Part shown: positions 1-8,871 of the stretch, piece by piece | Layout of the letters: every line of letters starts with the position of its first letter | How positions within the stretch are numbered: position 1 is the first letter of the stretch | From: Lewinellaceae bacterium | GTDB lineage: Bacteria; Bacteroidota; Bacteroidia; Chitinophagales; Saprospiraceae | Assembly: GCA_016712415.1 (NCBI GenBank) | Contig: JADJRC010000010.1 | Span: forward strand, 124,001-188,000 | Length of the DNA stretch: 64,000 nt | Direction of reading: 5' to 3' | Made by a program: the position numbers and the translations under genes | Notes under the pieces: generated by a model | The model's database searches: none | Seen by the model: the letters and a program-made list of their open reading frames with translations, nothing else | Told to the model about the DNA's origin: nothing

Positions 1-3000
1 GACGCCAACATCGTCTGGACACGGGCGTTCGACCCCACGCCTTTTGCTGCCGACTTCATCTGGGCGCTCAATTTTGACAGCGACGGCAACGTCATCGGCT
101 CGGGACAAACCCGCGACGAACCGGATGGCAACGTCGAGTGCTTCGTTTTCAAATACAATATCCCGACCAACAACATCCTTTGGGTAAACGAACTGGATAT
201 CATTGATCCTGCTGCGGAAATTTACCGCACCATTTTCGAAAAATCGCCCGGCGGCAACTACATCGTGGCGGGCGACATTGACCAGGACCCTGGTTTAGCC
301 GCCTCCAACAGCAACGGCTTCCTGCTGGAGGTGAACCGCAACACCGGTGCAAACGTCTGGCAACGCAGCTTCACCCTCGGCAACGCCGAATCGTTCCAGA
401 AGGCGCTGCTCCACAACGGGACCATCTATACAACAGGCCGCTACAATTTCGACCCCACAGGCACCGCCCGATGGCGACCCGGCATCACCAGGTTCGACCT
501 GAACGGCGTGCAGCAGTGGTCAAAACTCTACCTCCGCCCCGTCACAAACACCACAGCAGCCCGCCTCTCTTCCTCCGATATGGTGGCAGACAATGGTCTG
601 GTGGTGCTTGGCCACGGCGACCTCGGCGGCACCAGCACCACCGATGTCTCCCTCTTCCTGTTCAAGACCGACGACAACGGCAACCTGCTCTGGGCGATGA
701 ACTACGACATCCCCGGCGCCACGTCGGAGTTAAGCACGCAACTTGTCGTCGTACCCGACGGCTACGTCTGCCTCGGTTACTACACGGCCGGAAGCCAGGA
801 CGTGTTTATCTTCAAAACGGACAAACAGGGCCAGCTCGTTTGGTCGAAATCCTATGGCAACACGTCTACCGAGGATGCCTTTGACCTCGTGAATGCCAAC
901 GGTCAGGTTTACTTTACCGGCAAGACGAAAGCGCCGACGCCGGGCGCTACGTTCGATCTTTACTTTGCAAACATTGCCGAAGACGGCGCCCTGTCTGTCT
1001 TCGACAGTTGCAACCTGTTCACCGACCTGAAGATGACTGCCCTGGCCATCGACAACCCTTACAGCGGCCAGCACAACCTCACCCTGCTGAATCAAACCTG
1101 GGGACAATTCCTGACGGACAAGCAAGTGGGCACGACGGTTATCCAGTCCACCACCATTTGCCTCCAGCCCTGCATCGATTCTTGCGCCGTGATGCCCAAT
1201 GCGCAGTTTGTCGCAGCCGATGCCGTCTGCCGCGGCGACAGCCTGGAGGTAAACCTCACGGCTTGCAACCTGGGCATCTTTGACCTGCCGGTTCATACGC
1301 CCGTCAGCTTTTACCTCGGCGACCCCACGAGCACGAACACCGCCGTTCTCCTCGCCACTTTGCAATTGCCGGATACCTTGGAGCAGGATAGTTGCGACAC
1401 GTTTTCTTTCATCATCGCAGCGCCGCCCAACGCCCTGATCTTTGTCATGCTTAACGACGACGGCGCCACGCCGCTTCCGTTTTCCCTCACCGATTTCGAT
1501 GCCGAAACCGGCGAGTGCGACTATACAAACAATATCGGCAACTTTATACACCCCTTCGTGCCGCCCGTGCTTGAACTCGGCCCCGACGTATTCCTTTGTC
1601 AAAACGGCGTGACCGTGCTCGACGCCGGTCCCGACTTTGCCGGCTATCGCTGGCAGGATGGCAGCACCGAACAAACCCTGACGGCTTTTGGTCCCGGTAT
1701 CTACAGCGTCACTGCCACCGATGCCTGTGGCGGCGAACAGACAGACCAGGTGCAGGTGACGGTGGACAGCACCGCTGTGCTCGACCTCGGCCCCGACATC
1801 ACCGTTTGCGAAGGCAGCAGCGCCGAATTGAACGTACCCGGTTACGCCACGTACCAGTGGTCGCCGCCCGACTTTCTCAGTTGTGCGGATTGTCCCAACC
1901 CCACCGTTACCCCTTTAACCGACGTAGCCTATACCCTCGTAGCCACTACTGCCGACGGCTGCGTCGGTGTGGCGGCAGTCCGGATCATCCTTGCCGAAAC
2001 CAGCGCATCGTTCGCTGAAGTAACGCTCTGCGCAGGCGACACGGTACTCCTGTTCGGAATGCCCGTGACCGCAGCAGGGACATACCAGCAAACGCTCTTA
2101 GCCCAGAACGGCTGTGACTCCGTCGCGCATGTGACAGTAGAAGCGCTGCCCGTCTCGGCGAGCAGCGTGACGCTTTATGGCTGCCCCGGCAGCGCGGTGC
2201 AGTATGGCTCGCAATCGCTGACAGTCGGTCAGACGCAGGATTTTATATTTCAGAATTATGTCGGCTGTGACTCCGTTGTGACCGTCACCGTGGAAGCCTT
2301 ACCGACCTCGGCGAGCAACCTTGCCCTGTTTGCCTGCCCCGGCAGCGCGGTGCAGTATGGCTCGCAATCGCTGACAGTCGGTCAGACGCAGGATTTTATA
2401 TTTCAGAATTATGTCGGCTGTGACTCCGTTGTGACCGTCACGGTGGAAGCCTTACCGACCTCGGCAAGCAACCTTGCCTTGTTTGCCTGTCCCGGCAGCG
2501 CGGTGCAGTATGGTTCGCAATCGATGACAGCCGGACAGACGCAGGATTTCATTTTTCAGAATTATGTCGGCTGTGATTCCGTTGTGACCGTCTCGGTGGA
2601 AGCCTTACCGACCTCGGCAAGCAACCTTGCCTTGTTTGCCTGTCCCGGCAGCGCGGTGCAGTATGGCTCGCAATCGCTGGCCATCGGGCAGACACAGGAT
2701 TTCATTTTTCAGAATTATGTCGGCTGCGATTCCGTTGTGACCGTCACCGTGGAAGCATTGCCTACTTCGACGAGCAACCTTGCCCTGTTTGCCTGCCCCG
2801 GCAGCGCGGTGCAGTATGGTTCGCAATCGTTGGCCATCGGACAGACGCAGGATTTCATTTTTCAGAATTATGTCGGCTGCGATTCCGTTGTGACCGTCTC
2901 GGTGGAGGCATTACCTGTTGATTATCAGGAAATTGAATTCAGTGTCTGCCCCGGCGAACCGGTCACCTTTGGTGGCCAGACCCTCCTGCCCGGCGACACG

Positions 3001-3822
3001 GCCACTTTTACTTACCAGAATGGCGCCGGCTGCGATTCGATCGTCCACATTTCGGTCATGGCGTACCCGGCCATCGCTTTCGATCTGTCGTCCGAAACGA
3101 TTTGTCCCGGCATTGCCGAAGGTATTATCAAACTGGACATTACAGCGGGTGACCAACCATTGACTGCTTCGCTGGACGGCGGAGCCTTTTCCGGCGCCGG
3201 CGTTTACGAAAACCTGTTCGCCGGGGCGTATACCGTGCAGGTACAGGACGCACACGGCTGTATTGCTTCGCAAAGCATTGATATTCCGGCATTTCCGCCG
3301 CTGGTGGTTACTACGGAAGATTACGTGTTGCCCTGCGCCGAACCTTATGTGACGCTACAACCTGCGGTGATATCCCATACCGGACCTGTTATCTGGGAAT
3401 GGCCGGGCGGCTGGAATAAACCCTGGTTCCAGGCCGGGAAAGCCGGGGTATTCACCGTCCGGATTTCCGATGACTGCGCCACGGAGGAGCGAAACATCCA
3501 GGTGACCTGGGACGACGACAATGTCACCGCCGAGTTATTCTATGCGCCGAACGTCTTTTCGCCGAATGGTGACGGCATAAACGACGAGTTTCGGGTGTAC
3601 CCGGCGGAAGGGGCGGAGGTGCTGAAGTTTGAGTTGTGGGTTTTCGACCGCTGGGGAGACCTCCTGTTCATGACCCCCAACCCGGCAGTGGGCTGGAACG
3701 GTGTTTTCCGGGAGGAACAGATGGATCCGGGCGTAATGGTCTGGTACGTGAAAGCCAGCGTTGTCTTCTGCGGCAGGGCCGTGGAGGTGTTCCTGGAGGG
3801 CGATGTGACGGTGGTGCGGTGA
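1..3822 (+). CDS. T9SS type B sorting-domain protein with repeated Cys-containing modules (5' end outside window)
   Basis: The reading frame is open from base 1, so the true start lies upstream. The N-terminal third visible here is rich in W and G with beta-propeller-like phrases (GNLLWAMNY, GQLVWSKSYG), as in secreted proteins with SBBP-like repeats. Then come a CARDB-like stretch, Ig/PKD-like modules (LGPDVFLCQNG, LGPDITVCEG) and a block of near-identical 51-residue units containing CPGSAVQYGSQS and GCDSVVTV. The C-terminus has the gliding-motility/T9SS type B signature (APNVFSPNGDGINDEF, then FDRWGDLLF). The protein is therefore expected to cross the outer membrane through T9SS and be surface-attached or released. 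Its ligand is unknown; an adhesin role is inference. No co-directional neighbour follows. Confidence 0.9.
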   Translation, partial: DANIVWTRAFDPTPFAADFIWALNFDSDGNVIGSGQTRDEPDGNVECFVFKYNIPTNNILWVNELDIIDPAAEIYRTIFEKSPGGNYIVAGDIDQDPGLAASNSNGFLLEVNRNTGANVWQRSFTLGNAESFQKALLHNGTIYTTGRYNFDPTGTARWRPGITRFDLNGVQQWSKLYLRPVTNTTAARLSSSDMVADNGLVVLGHGDLGGTSTTDVSLFLFKTDDNGNLLWAMNYDIPGATSELSTQLVVVPDGYVCLGYYTAGSQDVFIFKTDKQGQLVWSKSYGNTSTEDAFDLVNANGQVYFTGKTKAPTPGATFDLYFANIAEDGALSVFDSCNLFTDLKMTALAIDNPYSGQHNLTLLNQTWGQFLTDKQVGTTVIQSTTICLQPCIDSCAVMPNAQFVAADAVCRGDSLEVNLTACNLGIFDLPVHTPVSFYLGDPTSTNTAVLLATLQLPDTLEQDSCDTFSFIIAAPPNALIFVMLNDDGATPLPFSLTDFDAETGECDYTNNIGNFIHPFVPPVLELGPDVFLCQNGVTVLDAGPDFAGYRWQDGSTEQTLTAFGPGIYSVTATDACGGEQTDQVQVTVDSTAVLDLGPDITVCEGSSAELNVPGYATYQWSPPDFLSCADCPNPTVTPLTDVAYTLVATTADGCVGVAAVRIILAETSASFAEVTLCAGDTVLLFGMPVTAAGTYQQTLLAQNGCDSVAHVTVEALPVSASSVTLYGCPGSAVQYGSQSLTVGQTQDFIFQNYVGCDSVVTVTVEALPTSASNLALFACPGSAVQYGSQSLTVGQTQDFIFQNYVGCDSVVTVTVEALPTSASNLALFACPGSAVQYGSQSMTAGQTQDFIFQNYVGCDSVVTVSVEALPTSASNLALFACPGSAVQYGSQSLAIGQTQDFIFQNYVGCDSVVTVTVEALPTSTSNLALFACPGSAVQYGSQSLAIGQTQDFIFQNYVGCDSVVTVSVEALPVDYQEIEFSVCPGEPVTFGGQTLLPGDTATFTYQNGAGCDSIVHISVMAYPAIAFDLSSETICPGIAEGIIKLDITAGDQPLTASLDGGAFSGAGVYENLFAGAYTVQVQDAHGCIASQSIDIPAFPPLVVTTEDYVLPCAEPYVTLQPAVISHTGPVIWEWPGGWNKPWFQAGKAGVFTVRISDDCATEERNIQVTWDDDNVTAELFYAPNVFSPNGDGINDEFRVYPAEGAEVLKFELWVFDRWGDLLFMTPNPAVGWNGVFREEQMDPGVMVWYVKASVVFCGRAVEVFLEGDVTVVR
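2155..2919 (+). repeat. Five tandem 153-bp coding repeats
   Basis: Five consecutive in-frame units of 153 bp (51 residues) encode SASNLALFACPGSAVQYG...GCDSVVTVTVEALPT. The block 'cggcagcgcggtgcagtatgg' recurs exactly 153 bp apart. Units differ by a few substitutions (SLTVGQ, SMTAGQ, SLAIGQ). Degenerate relatives flank the array on both sides (EVTLCAGD before, EFSVCPGE after), pointing to recent expansion of an older module. Confidence 0.95.
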
Positions 3823-3880
3823 TTGTTTCCATTAAGTTAAGGCCCATTATAGCGCAAAAAAAACAAAACGCAAGGAGGAC

Positions 3881-3972
3881 ATTGGTTTGCGAAAACAAAC
3901 TCCAACAGCACATTTATTTTCAATGCACCGGCGTTCTGAAAATGCTTAAATTCGGAGAATCCAGGTGTAATT
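3881..3972. repeat. Dispersed ~92-bp repeat, copy 1
   Basis: This intergenic segment aligns without gaps, at roughly 80% identity by eye, to 42568-42660. Shared blocks include 'ttttcaatgc' and 'ttcggagaat'. Both copies are in the same orientation and neither lies in a convincing gene. A short copy of the inverted end of the 8473-8864 element (ccattaagttaagg) lies just before it at 3829-3842. Confidence 0.7.
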
Positions 3973-4853
3973 TATTTTTCATCACTATAGGCTTGATGAA
4001 TTAAACTGTTTGGTTTTAGATAAACATAGTTGTTCTGAAAATCAAGAAACGTATTAAATCGTTTTAAAACTTCATTTCCTAAAATATGCGTTTTAAACCT
4101 TGCGGGATTACCTGTTGTAAGCAACTGTACGGGTATATCAGACAAACTGTGGTTACCCAAATTGAGTTTTTCCAAATTTACGGTGATGACGGGTATTTCT
4201 TTTCCCTGGCCATTCCGCATAATTACCTTTTTGATTACCTCCAGATCATTTGGGAAATTTTGCTCCGCCATAAGGACAGTATCCAGCATGATGGTTCGCT
4301 GATAGCCGTTATCAAACAAAAAGCGATTTTCGTATTTTTTCCCATTTACCTCCAATTCGGCCTGTATGCAAAATAAGGTATGGGTGTATTCCATATCAAA
4401 TCTTGCGTAATTCCCGTCTATTTCAGGTGGACTGGAATGAACAATGAAAAGACTTTTCTCAAAGTCTGTTTCCACCACTTTCCCAGCAAACAAGTCCCAT
4501 CCAAAGCGGCCGTCCGTTCCTTGTCCAGATAACTCTACGGGATAAATGCGCAAACTATCCCATTCCATATCTCCTATTTTAAGTCTGTTGTCGTGGTTTG
4601 AGTTTCTTGTCCAATGTAATTTATTATCAATGGCATTGTTGGTGAGCAGCAATCCAGTTGTGCCGGAATCGAATTTTAAATCCAACGTATCGATACCGTT
4701 GACAACTGTTTTTACAATAATATTGTTGAATGCACTTAAGGTAAAAGGAATAGTGTCCCGGTCAGCCGGCAATTGCTGTTGTGCCCATATAAAATTATAA
4801 ACCGATAATGCTGATATTAAAAGTAAAATCTTGATGTTTGGTATTTTTTTCAT
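3972..4853 (-). CDS. Retropepsin-like aspartic protease family protein, exported
   Basis: 293 residues. An N-terminal signal peptide (MKKIPNIKILLLISALSVYN... ending near WAQQQ) sends it to the periplasm or envelope. The D-[ST]-G motif of single-domain aspartyl proteases is present as KFDSGTTGLLL at about residues 60-70. A second segment, FLFDNGYQRTIML near residue 180, occupies the place of a second active-site loop but reads DNG instead of DSG/DTG, so activity is uncertain. It ends 17 nt from the start of the family-unrelated exonuclease gene upstream. It is the last gene of the AT-rich minus-strand island. Substrate unknown. Confidence 0.7.
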   Translation of the reverse strand: MKKIPNIKILLLISALSVYNFIWAQQQLPADRDTIPFTLSAFNNIIVKTVVNGIDTLDLKFDSGTTGLLLTNNAIDNKLHWTRNSNHDNRLKIGDMEWDSLRIYPVELSGQGTDGRFGWDLFAGKVVETDFEKSLFIVHSSPPEIDGNYARFDMEYTHTLFCIQAELEVNGKKYENRFLFDNGYQRTIMLDTVLMAEQNFPNDLEVIKKVIMRNGQGKEIPVITVNLEKLNLGNHSLSDIPVQLLTTGNPARFKTHILGNEVLKRFNTFLDFQNNYVYLKPNSLIHQAYSDEK

Positions 4854-4870
4854 TTGTACGCTATTTTATA

Positions 4871-5452
4871 TCAGATTATCCTAATTCTCCTCAACTCGAA
4901 AAAACACTTTGCCGTCGCCTTAATATCAACGCTGGCATCGTGGGCTTCATCGAAATCAACACCGAACAACTTTTTGTGAAGTTCCGATAGTTTTGGCCAC
5001 TTGTAACTTCCATATCTAAAAGGAGGTATTGAGCAATGTTCAATTACTTGTGGATTTTTCATCGTGCAAAATTTTGCCTTTGAAGGCAACGGGTCTGCGC
5101 CAAACTTTCTGTGAAACTCCGCTCCAACTATTTTTTCGTCGAATTCCATGTTGTGAGCAACCAAATGAGTCGCCCGTACTAAAAGTGAACTAAAATCAGA
5201 CAGCGACGCGTTCAAATCCAATCCTTCTCGGTTGGCTCTTTCAGTCGTTATTCCGTGAATGTTGGAAGCCTCGCTTGGAATGGTATATCCTTCTGGTTTG
5301 ATTATGAAGTTTCGCTGCTCGATAATTATCCCGTCAGGGTCTGTTAGCAAACAAGCCAACTGTACCATTCTTGGCCAGTTGCTTGTGTTTGAAGCGGGGG
5401 CATTCCAACTCAATGGCAATCCTGTTGTTTCCGTGTCAAAGAATAGATACAT
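4871..5452 (-). CDS. DnaQ-like 3'-5' exonuclease (DEDDh)
   Basis: 193 residues, close to the size of a stand-alone exonuclease domain. All motifs are visible: Exo I FFDTETTGLP at the N-terminus, Exo II HNMEFDEKI near residue 100 and Exo IIIε HDASVD near residue 170. It should remove nucleotides from 3' ends of DNA or RNA, as DNA polymerase III epsilon-type or RNase T-like enzymes do. No helicase, polymerase or BRCT part is attached. As an orphan exonuclease in a cassette-like island it could serve repair or defence; that is inference. The ATG at 5452 is the only sensible start, because the catalytic strand begins at residue 3. Confidence 0.88.
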   Translation of the reverse strand: MYLFFDTETTGLPLSWNAPASNTSNWPRMVQLACLLTDPDGIIIEQRNFIIKPEGYTIPSEASNIHGITTERANREGLDLNASLSDFSSLLVRATHLVAHNMEFDEKIVGAEFHRKFGADPLPSKAKFCTMKNPQVIEHCSIPPFRYGSYKWPKLSELHKKLFGVDFDEAHDASVDIKATAKCFFELRRIRII

Positions 5453-5477
5453 GTGATATAATTAATTGAAAATCAGT

Positions 5478-5628
5478 GTCTGTTAATAAATCCATCAAGC
5501 CACTCGCTTATTCATCTGATAGCTGCAGTCATCTGATGAATGATCAACTCAAACCGGTGGCAGTGCAGATAAAAAAAACGCAGATTGCAATCTGGGCTAA
5601 CCAATTGATTATCATGCCACAACAACAC
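5478..5628. repeat. ~150-bp island repeat, copy 1 (imperfect palindrome core)
   Basis: Closely similar in sequence and order to 7453-7604. Shared blocks are 'ttaataaatccatcaagcc', 'gatgaatgatcaactcaaa', 'aaccaattgattatcatgcc' and 'acaacaac'. The core dyad around 'ctgcag' is imperfect here but perfect in the second copy. It abuts the stop codon of the LRR gene, so it sits immediately 3' of that gene. Confidence 0.85.
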
Positions 5629-6587
5629 TAATATATAACGTTATATCTTTTCTCTAGTTCTACTATCTCGTCTAAAGGTATTTCATTATTTCCAATCCAT
5701 ATTTTATTTAATTTCTTCAATTTGCCAGCCATGTCTATTATGGTTACTATTTCATTGGATATTATTGAGAGTTCTCGCAAACTATTTAAGTGAGATAATT
5801 TTTGAATGCTCTTCAAGTCGCAATGTTCTATTGACAGTACTCTTAAGGTAGAAGGAAACTGTTCCAGCCAATTATCTTCCAGCCTTACCCAATCAAATAT
5901 CAATATTTCAAGTTTATATTTTATTGGTTCTAATTCAAAATCAATCAATGGATTATCGCCTATATTAAGCTCGATCAAATTTCTATTATACCTGGTTAAT
6001 TTAAAAGATTCAATCTGATTATTATTTAAATTTAACTTAATAAGCCTTGACGATGCATTTATTAGTTCCGGCACTCTTCGCAATTCATTGCCATCCAGTA
6101 CTAATTCCCTAAGCCTTGCCAAACTAACCCCTGAATCTATATCCCGAATATTGTTACTTCCCAAATTTAACACCTCTAGAGACTCCAAAACGTTTATCTC
6201 AGAATTTATATATTTCAAATCATTATCTCTCAACCACAATTCTTTTAGTGAATAATTCAATCCCGATAAATATTGAAAATTAATTTTTCTAATTTTATTA
6301 CCACAAAGGTCCAGGTATTCTAATTTTCTTAATCCTGATATATTTTCATTCAAAGAATCAATGTTATTATCTGACAGTTTCAATGACTGTAAATTAGGAA
6401 ATCTATTTAGATATTCTGGAATCGATTCTAGTCCACTATTCGATAAGTCCAAATTAAAAACTCTTTCAGGTTCGCTCAAGGCTATTTCCAAATCATCTAT
6501 CCAGATATTCATATTTGAATCATACTGCCCAAAAATATTACCTGACATTAAGAATAATACGAATAAGCAATTCAATCTTTTATTCAT
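5628..6587 (-). CDS. Leucine-rich repeat protein, exported
   Basis: 319 residues from the chosen start. The frame extends upstream to 6731, but the methionine at 6587 begins a good signal peptide (MNKRLNCLFVLFLMSGNIFG), while the upstream part translates a repeat element. About nine LRR units follow (LQSLKLSDNNIDSL, LEYLDLCGNKIRKI, LEVLNLGSNNIRDI, LRELVLDGNELRRV). The fold implies protein binding outside the cytoplasm; partner unknown. No catalytic domain or surface-sorting signal is seen. Very AT-rich, flanked by two different repeat families, consistent with a mobile single-gene unit. Confidence 0.85.
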   Translation of the reverse strand: MNKRLNCLFVLFLMSGNIFGQYDSNMNIWIDDLEIALSEPERVFNLDLSNSGLESIPEYLNRFPNLQSLKLSDNNIDSLNENISGLRKLEYLDLCGNKIRKINFQYLSGLNYSLKELWLRDNDLKYINSEINVLESLEVLNLGSNNIRDIDSGVSLARLRELVLDGNELRRVPELINASSRLIKLNLNNNQIESFKLTRYNRNLIELNIGDNPLIDFELEPIKYKLEILIFDWVRLEDNWLEQFPSTLRVLSIEHCDLKSIQKLSHLNSLRELSIISNEIVTIIDMAGKLKKLNKIWIGNNEIPLDEIVELEKRYNVIY

Positions 6588-6624
6588 ATCAATATATTTT
6601 GCAATTTGTTTATTGGTGGCATAG

Positions 6625-6705
6625 AATAGTTGCTTGCTGCTGTGCCGCCGTGCGTTGGGTTTGCGGGGAGGCTGTTTGGAGGCATGGGCAGCGAGCCTTT
6701 GTGTG
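6625..6705. repeat. attC-like intergenic repeat, copy 1
   Basis: GC-rich segment in AT-rich surroundings. It holds 'cttgctgctgtgccgccgtg', 'cgttgggtttgcggg', 'ggaggcatgg' and 'cagcgagcctttg'. The same ordered blocks recur at 7355-7420 and, more loosely, at 9768-9840. 'gttgggt' fits the GTTRRRY core of integron attC sites, but a full attC fold was not demonstrated. Confidence 0.55.
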
Positions 6706-6721
6706 GACCTCGTTTTTTTTA

Positions 6722-7317
6722 TTATATCCATCTATTTACTTTTTCCATGTATTCACGGAAAAGATTTCCATGTTTGTTCATTAAATACTCCTCCTCTAAT
6801 CTTATTTTTATTTCTACTGATGGGTAGCTTAATACCAGACAGCATAAACTTAGAGCATTTGGAGCAATCAAAAAGAAACCCAAAAATGAAATCAATAATC
6901 CCAAATAGATTGGATTTCGTGAATACTGAAAAAGATTATTTGTTATTAGTTCTGTTTTTTCTTCTTCATCAATTCCAATTCTCCATGAATTCCCCATTTG
7001 AAACTGTGCAATAATCCCAATTGAGCATCCTATTAACATTACTACTATTCCAATTTGTTTTATTCTCTCAATTTCAAGATATTTAATTGGGACTAAATAT
7101 TCATAAACATTTCCTCCTATCAAATAAATCATGGCAATTATAGGAACTAATGTTGCCCCTAACATTAGTATTTTTCGTTAAATCCCTTAATTCCAGTTTT
7201 ACCCATTTTTTCAAATGGGTTTATACCTGTATTTTTATAGAGGATGAATGACCTAATCGCTATGGCAACTCCTGTGTATAAAATTACGTATCCTATTATT
7301 ACTATTTTGTAAATCAT
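6722..7317 (-). pseudogene. Isoprenylcysteine carboxyl methyltransferase (ICMT)-like membrane protein, split by a frameshift
   Basis: Two overlapping pieces together make one ICMT-family protein. The N-terminal 50 residues (7165-7317; MIYKIVIIGYVILY... GINPFEKMG) end at a TAA whose last base is the A of the ATG of the second piece (6722-7165). The second piece carries two or more membrane segments and the family signature (GNSWRIGIDEEEKTEL, YSRNPIYLG, RLEEEYL). Adding one A to the run of five A's just before the stop would fuse them as ...FNEKILMLGATL.... It could be a real disruption, translational coupling (TAATG) or a sequencing error. Intact homologues methylate small or prenylated substrates using SAM in the membrane; the substrate here is unknown. 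Confidence 0.7.
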
Positions 7318-7344
7318 TTTTGACGTATTTTTTCCTTCCAATGA

Positions 7345-7425
7345 GGCACAACGGTTCTTGCTGCCTTGGCGCCGTACGTTGGGTTTGCGGGCTGTTCGGC
7401 GGCATGAACAGCAGCCTTTATTAGA
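7345..7425. repeat. attC-like intergenic repeat, copy 2
   Basis: Ordered blocks shared with 6625-6705: 'cttgctgcc', 'gccgtacgttgggtttgcgg', 'ctgttcggcggcatg' and 'cagcagccttta'. It lies between the ICMT-like gene start and the second 150-bp repeat. The rest of 7318-7619 holds no gene that I can support. Confidence 0.55.
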
Positions 7426-7452
7426 GTTGTTACGCTATAACTAATTTAGAGC

Positions 7453-7604
7453 GTGTTTGTTAATAAATCCATCAAGCCGCTCGCTTATTCATCTGATGAC
7501 TGCAGTCATCAGATGAATGATCAACTCAAATCGGGGCGGTTCCGATAAAAGAACCCGTAGATTGCAACTTGGGGTAACCAATTGATTATCATGCCACAAC
7601 AACT
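7453..7604. repeat. ~150-bp island repeat, copy 2 with a perfect 32-bp palindrome
   Basis: Direct repeat of 5478-5628. The core from 'attcatctgatgactg' to its mirror 'cagtcatcagatgaat' is a perfect 32-bp palindrome centred on a PstI-like ctgcag. It ends 15 bp from the stop codon of the next minus-strand gene, the same 3' position as copy 1. Confidence 0.88.
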
Positions 7605-7619
7605 CTATTGTATGGATTT

Positions 7620-8477
7620 TCACCCAATTTTAAACAAATTCCGTATTTTTTGAATTGCTAGCCTAATTCGTTTTCGGCTTAACTGTGTTCTGTATTTTTC
7701 TGCCGACCAACTTTTAGGGCTGACATTGACAAGATTCACCATCGCTTTTTCTATTTCGATTTCATCACCAAGGTATTCCGAGAATCGAATATACTCATAG
7801 GCGTTCCACTCATTAGATAAATCAGTACTCTCTTTCCACTTTCTAAAAGATTCTTTAAAGCCTTCTTTTTCTCGAATCCATAAATAATTGCTGGGGGCGT
7901 CTTTCAATGGTAAAACAAGTCCGAAATAAGATTTCTGCTGTTCTTTGTATCCCTGGCCATCATCATCACTAAATGCCGTTTCTTCAACAAAAATATTTTT
8001 GTAAATTTTATTGCTTAATTTATTTGGCGAATCTTGTAAAATTTTTTTGAGGCGCTCCTTTCCATAAGTCAAAAAAAAGCCTGTTTCAAAGCCAGAATCT
8101 GCATCCATTGTGCCGTCAAATTTCAACTTGGCAAAATCCCAAATATCTTCAATAACTCCAAACTGAGACAACAAGTAGTAATATAGATAAATCACTTCGT
8201 GCTCATAATTTTCAGTACTTGATAATCTGTGTCTTGTTTCTTCTTTTATTAATCTTTTGACAATATCGTAATCATCTGGAATTTTCAAGTCATTCAACAA
8301 GCCTACTCCAATCCTTTGACGATTAAGTTGGTTTTCATCTTTAGTGCCATCAAGAGATAATTTAAATTCATACCGCTCTAATTCCCCTTCGTTTTCACGG
8401 AGTCGTCGCAAATCTTCGATGTACCTGTTTATTATTTGTTCTATCATATATTTCATACAACTATGGTTCATTCCCAT
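7620..8477 (-). CDS. Uncharacterised cytoplasmic protein
   Basis: Up to 285 residues. The most upstream ATG (8477) falls inside the inverted end of the neighbouring 392-bp element, so the ATG at 8456 or 8447 (MIEQIINRYIEDLRR) is more likely native. It has no signal peptide or membrane segment. It is rich in charged and aromatic residues, with helical N- and C-termini (LRRLRENEGELERYEF; RTQLSRKRIRLAIQKIRNLF). I recognise no family. Its place in a run of unrelated minus-strand single genes, followed by the 150-bp repeat, suggests accessory DNA. A toxin-immunity or defence role is possible but unsupported. Confidence 0.6.
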   Translation of the reverse strand: MGMNHSCMKYMIEQIINRYIEDLRRLRENEGELERYEFKLSLDGTKDENQLNRQRIGVGLLNDLKIPDDYDIVKRLIKEETRHRLSSTENYEHEVIYLYYYLLSQFGVIEDIWDFAKLKFDGTMDADSGFETGFFLTYGKERLKKILQDSPNKLSNKIYKNIFVEETAFSDDDGQGYKEQQKSYFGLVLPLKDAPSNYLWIREKEGFKESFRKWKESTDLSNEWNAYEYIRFSEYLGDEIEIEKAMVNLVNVSPKSWSAEKYRTQLSRKRIRLAIQKIRNLFKIG

Positions 8478-8864
8478 TAAGTTAAGCCCTGCTCCGCATT
8501 AAAAAAGCACGAAAGGGAGGAAATTTGTGAAAATTTCCGATAATCATGAATACCTCCCTTCGTGCATATCTTGGCGCCCTGCGGCAAGCGCGTCAAAACT
8601 GCTGCCTCGATTTTCCAGGGATTTTTTTATGCTCGGGGTTTCGTTGTTTCATCGATATTTCAAAGCCAAATACTGCAAACGATGGAGCCCGTCCGGCCAG
8701 GAAAAAACAAGGGCTTTTTCCGACGACAGGGTATTCCTGCCGCCCGGTGTGCTGTCTGTCTGTTTCCCTATTTTTGGCCTGTTTCGAAGCATGACGTGGA
8801 TAGCGTAATTGGTCTGGTTTTATTTTGTATGATTTTTTGGAGTAGGGGGGCTTAACTTAATGGG
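8473..8864. mobile_element. MITE-like element with 17-bp perfect terminal inverted repeats
   Basis: The ends CCCATTAAGTTAAGCCC (8473-8489) and GGGCTTAACTTAATGGG (8848-8864) are perfect inverse complements. Inside, GCACGAA-GGGAGG near 8507 and CCTCCCTTCGTGC near 8552 form a second inverted repeat. The interior is richer in GC than the island around it. Three overlapping plus-strand frames of 82-97 codons exist, but none resembles a transposase I know. A third copy of the end (CCATTAAGTTAAGG) occurs at 3829. Likely a non-autonomous insertion element or a decayed IS. Confidence 0.6.
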
Positions 8865-8871
8865 GTTGGAC

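Noticed and set aside
6625..6705. Calling true integron attC sites
   Set aside because: Only the GTTRRRY-like core and block order are seen; a matching RYYYAAC partner and the required fold were not established, so listed only as attC-like repeats.
5628..6731. Longer LRR protein starting at 6731
   Set aside because: The extra 48 residues translate the attC-like repeat; the signal peptide starts at 6587.
8527..8855. Possible small transposase or other protein in the inverted-repeat element
   Set aside because: Three overlapping frames of similar length, none with a recognisable motif; more likely non-coding element DNA.
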